A stretch of DNA of 64,000 bases, taken from Cytophaga sp. FL35. Its GTDB lineage: Bacteria > Bacteroidota > Bacteroidia > Flavobacteriales > Flavobacteriaceae. A model generated the notes under the pieces. The model had not been told where the DNA came from. It did no database searches and saw only the letters and a program-made list of their open reading frames with translations. The translations under genes were made by a program, and so were the position numbers. Location: the NCBI RefSeq assembly GCF_014349235.1, contig NZ_JACSOH010000018.1, positions 1-64,000 on the forward strand. Reading direction: 5' to 3'. Position 1 is the stretch's first letter; each line of letters starts with the position of its first letter. Shown here piece by piece: positions 25,934-35,245 of this stretch.

Positions 25934-26728
25934 TTATTTAATAGTCAAGGCAACGTAATACCCTTCGTTGCTACGAACATTAAATACGGTGTTGTCTTCA
26001 AAAATGAGATACTGCCCCTTGATGCCTTTAAGTTTAGAAGTAAAAGAAGGGGTTTTGTCAAGATTGAGGCTTTTTACTTTGCTAGGATAGGCAAGGACGG
26101 GAAATTCGAGGTTGGTTTCAGAATTCGATTCAATAAAATACTCCGTAGCCTCTTCAGGAATGTACTTTTTTAGATTGTTACGCCACGTGACCAAATCCTC
26201 ATCATCCACATTGTTCGTAAGCATCTTTCGCCAGTTGGTCTTGTCTCCAATATGGTCTTTTAGGGCAACTTCTGTAATGCCCGCTAAATATCGATTGGGA
26301 ACTTCTACAATTTCAATGGCTTCGTGTGCGCCTTGATCGATCCATCTGGTAGGGACCTGACTTTTTCTGGTGACACCCACTTTTATGTTGCTCGAATTGG
26401 CCAAGTATACAATGTGCGGCTGTAATTGCACTTTCTTTTCGTACGCTAGGTCGCGGTCTTCCTTGTCAAGGTGCGCTGTGCTCAATTCGGGTCTCATGAT
26501 CCAATCCCCAGCGGCGGGTACTTCAAAAAAACAGGATTTGCAAAAACCTTGTCTAAAAATAGGTTTGTCCAAACCGCAATTGAGGCATTGATACTTCAAA
26601 AAATCTATTTGTAATTGTTTATCAAGTACTTGGTTCACGTTTAGGAAATCATTCTCAAAAAGCATATAATATTGAATAGGGCTCCCAATTTCGGTTTGCA
26701 TTTTTTGTAACACTCCCTCGTACTGCAT
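25934..26728 (-). CDS. DUF2797 protein with zinc ribbon and GIY-YIG-like motif
   Basis: A 264-aa cytoplasmic protein of the DUF2797 family. A CxxC...CxxC zinc ribbon (CLNCGL ... CKSCFF, about residues 47-71) precedes HIVYLANSSNIKVGVTRKSQ, similar to the start of GIY-YIG nuclease folds, with RWIDQGAHEAI after it. The function of the family is not established. Nucleic-acid binding is suggested by the zinc ribbon. It is divergent from the GH3 gene over 66 bases, so the two may share regulation. Confidence 0.88.
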   Translation of the reverse strand: MQYEGVLQKMQTEIGSPIQYYMLFENDFLNVNQVLDKQLQIDFLKYQCLNCGLDKPIFRQGFCKSCFFEVPAAGDWIMRPELSTAHLDKEDRDLAYEKKVQLQPHIVYLANSSNIKVGVTRKSQVPTRWIDQGAHEAIEIVEVPNRYLAGITEVALKDHIGDKTNWRKMLTNNVDDEDLVTWRNNLKKYIPEEATEYFIESNSETNLEFPVLAYPSKVKSLNLDKTPSFTSKLKGIKGQYLIFEDNTVFNVRSNEGYYVALTIK

Positions 26729-26794
26729 AAAAGAATTTCTATTTGAAAATGATAAGTAATAAAGCTATTTTTAGCGGTACAAAGATACCTAAAA

Positions 26795-28309
26795 ATGCCT
26801 ATCCCGCTTTTCAATTCCATTGCTTCTTGGTTGCTCAAGAAACGCTATCACCAAATAGAGCTTTTCTTAAAATACCCGGCCGAAGTGCAGGAAGAGGTGC
26901 TTTTTCAATTATTGGAGGTTGCCGAGGATACTGAAATCGGTAAAAAATACGGTTACGCATCAATTGAAAAATATGAAGCATTCCGTAATCGTGTTCCTAT
27001 CGTTACATATGAAGAGATAGAACCTCTTATAGAACGAACCCGTAGGGGGGAACAAAATCTTTTTTGGCCAACCTCCATCAAGTGGTTTGCAAAAAGTAGT
27101 GGAACAACCAATGCCAAAAGTAAATTCATTCCAGTAAGTACGGAAGCTTTGGATGATTGCCATTACAAATCCGGGAAGGACCTTTTGTGTCTGTATTTGA
27201 ACAACAATGAAAACTCTCAATTGTTCACGGGAAAGAGCTTGAGACTGGGCGGGAGCAAGGAAATTTATCAAGACAACGGTTCCTATTTTGGTGATCTCAG
27301 TGCCATTCTTATTGATAATATGCCCCTATGGGCAGAGTTTAGTAGTACGCCTAGTAATAGGGTTTCCCTTATGAGTGAATGGGAAAGTAAGTTGAAGGCA
27401 ATAATTGAAGAGACTACACAAGAAAACGTGACCAGTTTGGCAGGAGTACCTTCTTGGATGTTGGTTTTGCTCAACAAAATAATTGAAGACACAGGAAAGG
27501 ACCATTTATTTCAGGTCTGGGAAAATTTAGAGGTTTATTTTCATGGGGGGGTCAGCTTTAACCCTTATAAAGATCAGTACAAAAAACTATTGCCCAGAAA
27601 GAGCTTTAAGTATTATGAAATATATAATGCATCTGAAGGTTTTTTTGCCATCCAAGATAGAAACGGAGCGGATGATCTTTTGTTAATGTTGGACTATGGT
27701 ATTTTCTACGAGTTTATTCCCATGGATGTGTATGGTACAGAGCAACAAGAGGCTATACCTCTATGGGAGGTAAAAACCAATACAAACTATGCCATCATAA
27801 TTACCACAAATGCCGGTCTTTGGCGATATAAAATTGGTGATACGGTTCGTTTTACGTCAATCAATCCGTATCGCATTAAAATTACAGGGCGAACAAAACA
27901 CCATATCAATGTTTTTGGGGAAGAACTTATAATTGAAAATGCTGAGGAAGCCTTAAAGACTATTTGTATAAAAACAGGATCTGAAATCAAAGATTATACG
28001 GCTGGGCCCATTTTTATGGAAGGGAAGGAAAAGGGCGCCCATGAATGGATCATAGAATTTAGAACTCCACCGGAGGATCTCAATTATTTTACCGAGTTTT
28101 TGGACAATGCCTTAAAGTCATTAAATTCTGATTACGAGGCAAAAAGGTATAATAACATAACCTTGAGAAGTCCAAAAGTTCATATGGCCAGAGAGAATCT
28201 TTTTTATGATTGGTTAAAAGCGAACGATAAGTTGGGCGGGCAACATAAAATACCTAGGCTTAGTAATAGCCGGGACTATATCGAGGAATTGCTGCATATG
28301 AACAAATAA
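26795..28309 (+). CDS. GH3-family acyl-adenylating protein
   Basis: A 504-aa protein of the GH3 family, whose plant members join amino acids to jasmonate or auxin after adenylating the carboxylate. The adenylate-forming loop KSSGTTNAKSKFIP is near residue 103. YNASEGFFAIQ and the C-terminal hinge RYKIGDTVRF ... ITGRTKHHINVFGEELI follow the GH3 pattern. Bacterial GH3 proteins are common in Bacteroidota and their substrates are mostly unknown. A small alpha/beta hydrolase gene follows after 73 bases, which could act on the same product. The length is normal. Confidence 0.92.
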   Translation: MPIPLFNSIASWLLKKRYHQIELFLKYPAEVQEEVLFQLLEVAEDTEIGKKYGYASIEKYEAFRNRVPIVTYEEIEPLIERTRRGEQNLFWPTSIKWFAKSSGTTNAKSKFIPVSTEALDDCHYKSGKDLLCLYLNNNENSQLFTGKSLRLGGSKEIYQDNGSYFGDLSAILIDNMPLWAEFSSTPSNRVSLMSEWESKLKAIIEETTQENVTSLAGVPSWMLVLLNKIIEDTGKDHLFQVWENLEVYFHGGVSFNPYKDQYKKLLPRKSFKYYEIYNASEGFFAIQDRNGADDLLLMLDYGIFYEFIPMDVYGTEQQEAIPLWEVKTNTNYAIIITTNAGLWRYKIGDTVRFTSINPYRIKITGRTKHHINVFGEELIIENAEEALKTICIKTGSEIKDYTAGPIFMEGKEKGAHEWIIEFRTPPEDLNYFTEFLDNALKSLNSDYEAKRYNNITLRSPKVHMARENLFYDWLKANDKLGGQHKIPRLSNSRDYIEELLHMNK

Positions 28310-28382
28310 AAAAGGAAATTCGTCGTTTAATATTCATATTGAGACTGAAACTTAACCGACCTACGAATTTTAACTTTTAATT

Positions 28383-28955
28383 ATGGCTGAAAGACTCGTA
28401 ATCATTTCCGATATGTGGGGTTCTAAAAAGGGACTCTGGATTACATCTTATCTGGGTTATTTGCAACAATATTTTAATATTACATTTTACGATAGTCAGC
28501 AACTTGCCAATCTTAAGGTTGCTGTAAATTCAGAAGAAAATATACATAATGCCTTTGTTGATGGAGGTATTGATACGGCGGTGGCACACTTGCTGAAAAA
28601 AGAGAAAGAGCCTGCTCATTATCTTTGCTTTAGCATGGGCGGGGCCATAGCTTGGAAAGCAGGTTTGTTAGGATTGCCAATGAAATCCTTTTATGGCGTT
28701 TCTACGACTAGAATTCGGTCGGAAAAGGCAAAACCTCAGTGTGAAATCAATCTTATATTTGGGGATAATGATATGTACAGACCTAAATCTTCTTGGTATG
28801 ATCAAGTTGGCATTGAGGCGGAATTAGTGTCCGGGTTTGGTCATAACATGTATACTGATGATAAAATTATTCAAAAGGTCAGTTTGGACCTCCTCAACTT
28901 GGTTACCCATAAAGCCACAACAGGAAGGAGCAATAAAAAGGAAAAAGCGGTTTAA
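28383..28955 (+). CDS. Small alpha/beta hydrolase
   Basis: A 190-aa alpha/beta-fold protein. The nucleophile elbow CFSMGGAIAW gives Ser (about residue 82), INLIFGDNDMY supplies Asp, and SGFGHNMYTDD supplies His. There is no signal peptide. The substrate is unknown. It follows the GH3 gene on the same strand; the 73-base gap holds an inverted repeat AAATTCGT/ACGAATTT (28316-28370). Its stop codon lies within the terminator hairpin shared with the convergent clpX. Confidence 0.85.
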   Translation: MAERLVIISDMWGSKKGLWITSYLGYLQQYFNITFYDSQQLANLKVAVNSEENIHNAFVDGGIDTAVAHLLKKEKEPAHYLCFSMGGAIAWKAGLLGLPMKSFYGVSTTRIRSEKAKPQCEINLIFGDNDMYRPKSSWYDQVGIEAELVSGFGHNMYTDDKIIQKVSLDLLNLVTHKATTGRSNKKEKAV

Positions 28956-28966
28956 AACCGCTTTTT
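28942..28966. terminator. Bidirectional terminator between the hydrolase gene and clpX
   Basis: AAAAAGCGGTTT (28942-28953) and AAACCGCTTTTT (28955-28966) pair fully around a single base. The hairpin overlaps the hydrolase stop codon TAA and faces the end of clpX. Confidence 0.9.
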
Positions 28967-28995
28967 GTATTCTAATCCTAATGTTTTAAATCCTC

Positions 28996-30231
28996 CTAAG
29001 AAACCGCTTTAAGCTTCTTAATGGTTTCATAGGACAATTTATCTTCAGCATAGGCCTTTGTTACCTTGAATTCTGATTCTTCATTGCTGGGCATTTCAAA
29101 CATGGCGTCCGTAAATATAGCTTCACATAAAGAACGAAGTCCTCTAGCTCCTAGTTTGTATTCAATGGCCTTTTCTACAATATAATCCAAAGCCTGGGGC
29201 GTTATGGTAAACTCAATATCATCCATGGCAAACAACTTTTCATATTGCTTGATAATGGCATTTTTGGGTTCCGTTAAAATAGCCCTAAGTGTTTTTTGAT
29301 CTAATGGATTCATGTGCGTGAGCACCGGAAGCCTACCAATAATTTCAGGTATAAGACCAAATTCCTTCAAATCTTTAGGAATAATATATTGTAAAATATT
29401 ATCCTGATCCATATGGTCATCGGTCTTAGCGGCACTATATCCTATAGCCTGCATATTAAGTCTTTTTGAAATGGTACGCTCGATACCATCAAAGGCCCCG
29501 CCTGCAATAAATAGAATATTTTCCGTATTGACCTCTATAAACTTCTGGTCCGGATGTTTTCTTCCTCCTTTTGGAGGTACATTTACCGTAGTGCCTTCCA
29601 ACAGTTTTAGCAAACCTTGTTGGACCCCTTCTCCAGATACGTCTCTGGTGATCGATGGATTATCGCTTTTACGGGCAATTTTGTCTATCTCATCTATAAA
29701 AACAATACCGCGTTCCGCTTTTTCCAAATTGTAATCAGCCGCTTGTAGTAAGCGTGTCAATATACTTTCTACATCTTCACCTACGTAACCTGCCTCTGTT
29801 AGCACGGTAGCATCAACAATGGCCAGCGGTACATTCAACATTTTGGCAATAGTCTTTGCCATAAGTGTTTTTCCTGTACCAGTTTGACCAACCATGATGA
29901 TATTGCTTTTCTGTATTTCAATATCATCTTCCTTGGATTTTGGCTGTAAAAGTCTCTTGTAGTGGTTGTACACCGCTACCGACATTACTTTTTTAGTTCG
30001 TTCTTGGCCAATAATAAAAGTGTCCAAGAAACCTTTGATATCCAATGGTTTCTTTAACGTAAGTTCAGAAGATAAATCGTTTGTTTTTGTTTGTTTGGAC
30101 TCTTCTGCCACAATGCCATGCGCTTGTTCAATACAGCGATCGCAAATATGTGCGTCCAAACCGGCAATCAATAGATTGGTTTCCGGTTTTTTGCGTCCAC
30201 AAAACGAACATTCTAGGTTTTCTTTTGCCAT
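28996..30231 (-). CDS. clpX: ATP-dependent Clp protease ATP-binding subunit ClpX
   Basis: AAA+ unfoldase that feeds substrates to ClpP. The N-terminal zinc-binding domain has CSFCGRK ... CDRCIEQA. Walker A is GQTGTGKT (about residue 115), Walker B is [11 protein letters not shown], and the pore loop GYVGEDVES and sensor region GRLPVL are present. The length of 411 aa is normal. It lies downstream of clpP (96-base gap) and tig on the same strand, the usual tig-clpP-clpX order. Confidence 0.98.
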   Translation of the reverse strand: MAKENLECSFCGRKKPETNLLIAGLDAHICDRCIEQAHGIVAEESKQTKTNDLSSELTLKKPLDIKGFLDTFIIGQERTKKVMSVAVYNHYKRLLQPKSKEDDIEIQKSNIIMVGQTGTGKTLMAKTIAKMLNVPLAIVDATVLTEAGYVGEDVESILTRLLQAADYNLEKAERGIVFIDEIDKIARKSDNPSITRDVSGEGVQQGLLKLLEGTTVNVPPKGGRKHPDQKFIEVNTENILFIAGGAFDGIERTISKRLNMQAIGYSAAKTDDHMDQDNILQYIIPKDLKEFGLIPEIIGRLPVLTHMNPLDQKTLRAILTEPKNAIIKQYEKLFAMDDIEFTITPQALDYIVEKAIEYKLGARGLRSLCEAIFTDAMFEMPSNEESEFKVTKAYAEDKLSYETIKKLKAVS

Positions 30232-30327
30232 ACGAGTGTGCTTTCTGCGTTGGAAGAAACGAAAAGATTTCCATTTTGGTTTGCCAAAATGGATAAAAAA
30301 CTATCGTTACTCGTTGTTATGTCGAAA

Positions 30328-31008
30328 TTATTCTTTTTCCCTTACCAAGATTTCATCAATCATGCCATATTCCTTGGCTTCCGGTGCTTTCATCCAGTAA
30401 TCTCTGTCACTGTCTTCATTCACCTTTTCCAATGTCTGGCCAGAATGTTTGGAAATAATCTCGTAAAGTTCTCCCTTAAGTTTCAATATTTCTCGTGCGG
30501 TTATCTCAATATCGCTAGCTTGTCCTTGTGCACCGCCCATTGGTTGGTGGATCATTACCCTTGAGTGGGGCAATCCACTTCTTTTGCCTTTTTCTCCGGC
30601 ACAAAGAAGCACGGCTCCCATAGAAGCGGCCATACCTGTACAAATGGTAGCTACGTCCGGTGATATAAATTGCATAGTGTCATAAATACCTAGACCGGCG
30701 TAAACACTTCCTCCTGGAGAATTGATGTAGATTTGAATGTCCTTTGCAGAATCAGTACTTGCCAAAAAAAGCAATTGCGCCTGGACAATGTTTGCAACCT
30801 GATCATTTATTCCGGTACCCAAAAAGATGATACGGTCCATCATTAGACGTGAAAATACGTCCATGGCTACGGCGTTCATTTGTCTTTCTTCTATGATATT
30901 GGGTGTTAAGGAAACCGGGTACATGCTACTTAATATAGAGTCATAATAAGTGCTGCTTATCCCTTGGTCCTTTATAGCGTATTTCTTGAATTCTTTTGCG
31001 TAATCCAT
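30328..31008 (-). CDS. clpP: ATP-dependent Clp protease proteolytic subunit ClpP
   Basis: Serine peptidase that forms the tetradecameric barrel used with ClpX. The triad is Ser129 in GMAASMGAV, His154 in VMIHQPMGG and Asp203 in DSDRDYW, with the same spacing as in E. coli ClpP. The length of 226 aa includes a short N-terminal extension (about 30 residues) of the kind removed on maturation. It sits between tig and clpX, but a terminator lies between tig and clpP, so clpP probably has its own promoter. Confidence 0.98.
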   Translation of the reverse strand: MDYAKEFKKYAIKDQGISSTYYDSILSSMYPVSLTPNIIEERQMNAVAMDVFSRLMMDRIIFLGTGINDQVANIVQAQLLFLASTDSAKDIQIYINSPGGSVYAGLGIYDTMQFISPDVATICTGMAASMGAVLLCAGEKGKRSGLPHSRVMIHQPMGGAQGQASDIEITAREILKLKGELYEIISKHSGQTLEKVNEDSDRDYWMKAPEAKEYGMIDEILVREKE

Positions 31009-31050
31009 GTCTTTCTATTCGGTGTTAGTTTACCTAAAGGTAAAAGATAA

Positions 31051-31081
31051 AAAAAAGTGCCGAAAAGTAATTTTCGGCACT
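31051..31081 (-). terminator. Terminator after tig
   Basis: AGTGCCGAAAA (31056-31066) and TTTTCGGCACT (31071-31081) form an 11-bp stem around GTAA. The A-run before it on the plus strand gives a T-run for minus-strand transcripts of tig. Confidence 0.9.
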
Positions 31082-31109
31082 GTAAAGATACTTATTATTT
31101 TTTGGAAAA

Positions 31110-32432
31110 TTAACCGTAGACTTCTTTCACAAAGTCTTCATAGGTTATCTCTTTTTCCTTCAGATTTACTTTCTCTTTGTAAAGATCCAGAAGTTTTTGA
31201 CTCATCAATTGCTCAGAGAGTCGCTTTACCTCGTCCTGGTTGCTTAAAACCCTATTTGCAATATTTTCCAACTCCTCTTCTTGTGGGTTCAATTGACCAA
31301 ATTGGGCCATCTGTGATTTGATGAAACCTTTAGCGAACTCCTTTAGCTCTTCAAGCTGAATCTGTAAATCGTTCTCCTTGATGATTTTACCTTCGATCAA
31401 TTGATAACGAAGCCCCTTTTCAGACTTTTCGTATTCTTCATTGGCCTGCTCCTCCGAAAGTTGCTCTTCTCCGGTCATTTGAATCCATTTGGTCAAGAAA
31501 CCTGCTGGTAATTCAAATTTGGTGTTTTCAATGAAATGTTCGGTAATGTCGTTTAAAAGCTTCTGGTCCGACTGTTGCTCAAATTGCTTTTCACTGTCTT
31601 CCTTGATTTTTTCCTTCAACTCTTTTTCCGTCTTCACTTCGTCTTTGCCAAATAACTTGTCAAAAAGTTCTTGGTCCAAAGCTGCCAATTCGCGCTCATT
31701 GATTTCCTCAATGGTAAATTCTGCTTCAATGTCAAGCCCTTCGGCTTTATCTTGAGATACTCCAAAAGCACTTGAAGTAAGATAATCCTCCTTAAAAAGA
31801 CCTTTTGATTTTAATTTGATCGTATCGCCAACTTTACTTCCTACCAAAGCATCCAAAGCTTTCTTGCTTTTTATTTTGTCAAGCTCTAAAGTGGTCTTTT
31901 TGTCAATTTCCTCTTCCTCGTTCTTAAAGGTTCCGGTTACCTCGAAATCTTTGGCTACTTTCTCTTTACTAACAAGTTTGCCGTATTGTTTTTGGATGCG
32001 TTCTACTTGCTCGTCAACCATTTTTTTGTCCGCAACAATTTTATACTGCGTAATTGGTTGTTTGGTTTCAAGTGCTACTTGAAAATCTGGGGCCAAGCCA
32101 ATCTCGAACTCAAAATCAAACTCATCCTTGTCCCAGTCAAAATTGTCTTGTTGTTTTGGAAGCGGATTTCCAAGAACATCTAATTTTTCTTCCGTTAGGT
32201 ATTTGTTCAAATTGTCTTGAAGTAATTTGTTTACCTCGTCTACCAAAACGGCCTTCCCGTATTGCTTTTTGATTAGGCCCATAGGAACATGGCCCTTTCT
32301 AAACCCAGGGATGTTTGCGGACTTTCTGTAGTCCTTTAAAATACCATCTACTCTATCTTGATAATCCTCCTTGGTGATGGCGACTTTAACAACGGCATTT
32401 AGCTCGTCTATCTGTTCTTTAGTGATGTTCAT
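31110..32432 (-). CDS. tig: Trigger factor
   Basis: Ribosome-bound chaperone and peptidyl-prolyl isomerase. The N-terminal ribosome-binding domain has the signature IPGFRKGHVPMGLI (about residues 40-53). A degenerate FKBP-type domain (about 150-240) and the helical C-terminal arms follow, rich in Glu and Lys. The length of 440 aa is normal. In the FKBP region the sequence is divergent, as usual in Bacteroidota, so isomerase activity is uncertain. It is upstream of clpP-clpX with a terminator between. Confidence 0.96.
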   Translation of the reverse strand: MNITKEQIDELNAVVKVAITKEDYQDRVDGILKDYRKSANIPGFRKGHVPMGLIKKQYGKAVLVDEVNKLLQDNLNKYLTEEKLDVLGNPLPKQQDNFDWDKDEFDFEFEIGLAPDFQVALETKQPITQYKIVADKKMVDEQVERIQKQYGKLVSKEKVAKDFEVTGTFKNEEEEIDKKTTLELDKIKSKKALDALVGSKVGDTIKLKSKGLFKEDYLTSSAFGVSQDKAEGLDIEAEFTIEEINERELAALDQELFDKLFGKDEVKTEKELKEKIKEDSEKQFEQQSDQKLLNDITEHFIENTKFELPAGFLTKWIQMTGEEQLSEEQANEEYEKSEKGLRYQLIEGKIIKENDLQIQLEELKEFAKGFIKSQMAQFGQLNPQEEELENIANRVLSNQDEVKRLSEQLMSQKLLDLYKEKVNLKEKEITYEDFVKEVYG

Positions 32433-32538
32433 CTAGATCTTCTTTATTAGTTCCCTAAAAACGGGATGCAAAAATACTACAATTAATGTACCCCACCAAA
32501 GATTTTAACTGGTTGGATTTCAAACCTTATCTGTAGCC

Positions 32539-32880
32539 TTAGTCTTCTTTTAGTAAGGAGAATAGGATAGATTGTAGGAAGGAGAGCAATAAACTAAAAA
32601 GCAGTGCCCACCAAATACCGTCCACGCTAAATCCATCAATAAGATTATCCGCTAAAAGAATGATTATGGCATTTATTATCAAAAGGAACAAGCCAAGGGT
32701 TAAAATGGTAACGGGTAAGGTGAAAATCACCAAAATAGGCTTTACGATCAGGTTTAAGAGACTAAGCACTACAGCTACTATCACCGCGGTAAGGTAACTG
32801 TCTACAGATACGTTGGGTAAGATTTTGGACAGGATAACCACCGCTAGGGCGCTTAATAATATTCGTAAAATAAGTTTCAT
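32539..32880 (-). CDS. Small membrane protein of the phage_holin_4_2 family
   Basis: A 113-aa very hydrophobic protein with four membrane segments (ILRILLSALAVVIL, AVIVAVVLSLLNLIV, a segment near LPVTILTLGLFLLI, and LLFSLLLSFLQSIL). The NLIVKPILVIFTLPVTILTLG stretch is typical of the PF04020 family, named for holin likeness but found in nearly all bacterial chromosomes and not evidence of a phage. The role is unknown. It lies 27 bases downstream of the hydrolase gene in a probable pdxJ-hydrolase-membrane protein operon. Confidence 0.88.
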   Translation of the reverse strand: MKLILRILLSALAVVILSKILPNVSVDSYLTAVIVAVVLSLLNLIVKPILVIFTLPVTILTLGLFLLIINAIIILLADNLIDGFSVDGIWWALLFSLLLSFLQSILFSLLKED

Positions 32881-32907
32881 TCTTTCTTAGTTTAGTGTTG
32901 GATGTTT

Positions 32908-33681
32908 CTATGCATTTAGAAATGCCATGGATTTATTGAAAAATTGTTTGGGATTTTGGGCATGCAACCAGTGGCCCGCTTTATCAATTACTTCAATGGA
33001 AGCGTTTGGAAAATGTCTTTTTATGTTTTCGGTATCAGCTTCTTGGATATATTCAGATTGATCTCCCCGCAAGAACAGCGTAGGTCCAATAAAACTCTCA
33101 TTAGATCCAATGTTTTCTCCAACTTCGGCCATTTTCTGACTCAGGACTTCCAAGTTGAACCTAAAGCCCAACTTTCCCTTTTCTCTCCAATAAAGGCTTT
33201 TTAGTAAAAACTGTCGTGTACCAAAATCTCTAATATACTTGCCAAGGGCATCATCTGCATCGCCGCGGGAATTAAGGGATGGTAAGTCTAGTTTTAACAA
33301 GGAATCTATAATTGGTTGGTGATGGGGAGGGTAGAATTTTGGTGCAATATCCGCTACAATTAATTTGGCCACCCTTTCCGGATAGGTACAAGCAAATTGC
33401 ATGGCTGTTTTGCCCCCCATGGAATGACCTAAAATAATGGCTTCATGCAATTGGTGTTCGTCCATATAGTATTTTAAGTCCTCGGTCAATAGGTCATAAT
33501 TAAAATCTGTGCTCCAAAAGCTTTTCCCGTGGTTCCGCTGGTCTATAAGGTGAACTTCATACCCTTCTTCGGCATATTGGGAACCTAAAGTTTTCCAGTT
33601 GTCCAGCATACCTAGAAAACCATGTAAAATTAAAAAAGGGGTTCCTTTCCCTTCTATTTTGGAATGTAATAGGGTGCTCAT
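32908..33681 (-). CDS. Alpha/beta hydrolase (YbfF-like esterase)
   Basis: A 257-aa esterase-type protein. The oxyanion motif LHGFLG, DQRNHGKS and nucleophile elbow LGHSMGGKTAMQFA (Ser near residue 97) are present, with the catalytic His in DKAGHWLHAQNP near the C-terminus. This matches YbfF-type acyl-CoA/ester hydrolases. The substrate is unknown. Its ATG overlaps the stop of pdxJ in an ATGA arrangement, so translation is probably coupled. Confidence 0.92.
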   Translation of the reverse strand: MSTLLHSKIEGKGTPFLILHGFLGMLDNWKTLGSQYAEEGYEVHLIDQRNHGKSFWSTDFNYDLLTEDLKYYMDEHQLHEAIILGHSMGGKTAMQFACTYPERVAKLIVADIAPKFYPPHHQPIIDSLLKLDLPSLNSRGDADDALGKYIRDFGTRQFLLKSLYWREKGKLGFRFNLEVLSQKMAEVGENIGSNESFIGPTLFLRGDQSEYIQEADTENIKRHFPNASIEVIDKAGHWLHAQNPKQFFNKSMAFLNA

Positions 33682-34394
33682 GTCAATCGGTTCAGGTACA
33701 TGTTAACTACGTTTTCAAGGCCAAGGTAAAGGGCTTCGCAAATTAGTGCGTGTCCAATGGAGACTTCCAATAATTTGGGGATGTTTTTTTGAAAATAGGC
33801 TACATTTTCCAAATTCAGGTCGTGCCCTGCATTGAGTCCCAAGCCTGCTGTTGTTGCGGCCTTGGCAGTTTCTATAAAAGGGGCTATTCCCGTTTGCTTC
33901 TCATTTTGGTCAAAAGATTTGGCGTAGCTTTCTGTATACAGCTCAATTCGGTCCGTACCGGTATCTGCCGCGGCCTTTGCCATTTCGGGATTAGGGTCCA
34001 CAAAAATGGAGGTGCGAATTCCTTCCTTTTTAAATAGGTCGATGGTTTTTACCAAAAAAGAGCCGTATTTAATGGTGTCCCATCCCGCATTGGAGGTAAT
34101 GGCGTCCTGGGCATCGGGAACCAGGGTGACCTGGTCCGGTTTTACCTCCAAAACCAAATCTATAAATTTTGGTACAGGATTTCCTTCTATGTTTAATTCC
34201 GTGGTAACAATCTTTTTTAAATCGCGCGCGTCTTGGTATGTAATATGGCGTTCATCCGGTCTTGGGTGGATGGTGATGCCCTGGCCTCCAAATCGCTCTA
34301 TATCCGTTGCCGCCTTTAATAAATCTGGCATATTGCCGCCCCTGGCATTACGTATGGTGGCTATTTTATTGATGTTGACACTAAGTTTCGTCAT
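33678..34394 (-). CDS. pdxJ: Pyridoxine 5'-phosphate synthase PdxJ
   Basis: Condenses 1-deoxyxylulose 5-phosphate with 3-amino-2-oxopropyl phosphate to make pyridoxine 5'-phosphate in the DXP-dependent vitamin B6 pathway. A TIM barrel of 238 aa with LSVNINKIATIRNARGG at the start, HPRPDERHI, VTLVPD and GLNAGHDLNLEN, all family hallmarks. It is first in a tightly packed operon with the hydrolase and membrane protein genes and divergent from the CBS-domain gene. Confidence 0.97.
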   Translation of the reverse strand: MTKLSVNINKIATIRNARGGNMPDLLKAATDIERFGGQGITIHPRPDERHITYQDARDLKKIVTTELNIEGNPVPKFIDLVLEVKPDQVTLVPDAQDAITSNAGWDTIKYGSFLVKTIDLFKKEGIRTSIFVDPNPEMAKAAADTGTDRIELYTESYAKSFDQNEKQTGIAPFIETAKAATTAGLGLNAGHDLNLENVAYFQKNIPKLLEVSIGHALICEALYLGLENVVNMYLNRLT

Positions 34395-34487
34395 TTACCG
34401 ATGGTTTTTACCGTTGGGCACAAAAATACGAATAAGGCATACCTTTTGAGACTATAAATTAGTATTTTGCGTTTAAGAGATAACACT

Positions 34488-35144
34488 ATGCAGATCCAAT
34501 CCCACATATTAACGAACATTCCCACTTTTGAAGTGGAAGAATCCTTGTCTACCGTAATAGATTTTTTTCAGGAGAACACGCACTCCCATATTGCCGTAAC
34601 CGAAAATGATATTTTTTTGGGGTTACTCTCTGAAGAAGACCTAGAGAATTTTGACCGGAAAGATCAAGTGGATCAATACCGCTATGAATTGGAAGCTTTT
34701 TTTGTTACCAAAGAAACGGGTTGGTTAGATGTTCTGGAGGCCTTTGCCAGGAACGAGGCCAATTTAGTGCCCGTGGTGGATGATAAAGGGAGGATTGAGG
34801 GTTATTATGATTTGACAGATATTGTTAGCGTATTTATTGACACCCCATTTTTTACGGAGCCCGGTGGTATTATTGTAGTGGCTAAGGGTATTAGGGACTA
34901 TTCTTTTAGTGAGATTGCCCAAATTGTGGAGAGTAACAATACAAAGTTGATCGGTGGTTTTATTACCGATGCCAGAAATGATGTGATTCAAGTGACACTA
35001 AAGGTTTCTTCTACGGATTTAAATGATATTCTACAGACCTTTAGAAGGTATAACTACACCGTAATATTTGGGAATGCAGATGATCAGTTCCTAGAGGATT
35101 TAAAGGAGCGTTCAGATTACTTGGATAAATATTTGAACGTCTAG
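34488..35144 (+). CDS. CBS-domain protein
   Basis: A 218-aa cytoplasmic protein with two CBS domains in the first ~130 residues (HSHIAVTENDIFLGLLSEED and NLVPVVDDKGRIEGYYDLTD), which typically bind adenosine nucleotides, and a C-terminal ACT-like part (GGIIVVAKGIRDYSFSEIAQ onward). I start at ATG 34488; an upstream TTG in frame would add seven residues without family support. It precedes nadK by 101 bases, an order common in Flavobacteriaceae. The function is unknown; a nucleotide-sensing regulator is plausible. Confidence 0.88.
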   Translation: MQIQSHILTNIPTFEVEESLSTVIDFFQENTHSHIAVTENDIFLGLLSEEDLENFDRKDQVDQYRYELEAFFVTKETGWLDVLEAFARNEANLVPVVDDKGRIEGYYDLTDIVSVFIDTPFFTEPGGIIVVAKGIRDYSFSEIAQIVESNNTKLIGGFITDARNDVIQVTLKVSSTDLNDILQTFRRYNYTVIFGNADDQFLEDLKERSDYLDKYLNV

Positions 35145-35195
35145 ATTTTTTTGGAATAAGTCGCCATTTGTGCCTTTTTCCAATTTCCCATTCTT

Positions 35196-35203
35196 TATTT
35201 TTG
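35196..35203 (+). promoter_or_regulatory. -7 promoter box before nadK
   Basis: TATTTTTG matches TAnnTTTG and gives a leader of about 36 bases to the ATG at 35246. A TTTG lies at 35167-35170, 25 bases before the box, longer than usual. Confidence 0.4.
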
Positions 35204-35245
35204 TCTTTTAGAGATTAGAAGGTTCTAACAAGATAAAAATTCCCT

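Noticed and set aside
32539-32880. Holin-named protein as a sign of a second prophage
   Set aside because: The PF04020 family is chromosomal in most bacteria, and the neighbours are pdxJ, tig and clp genes.
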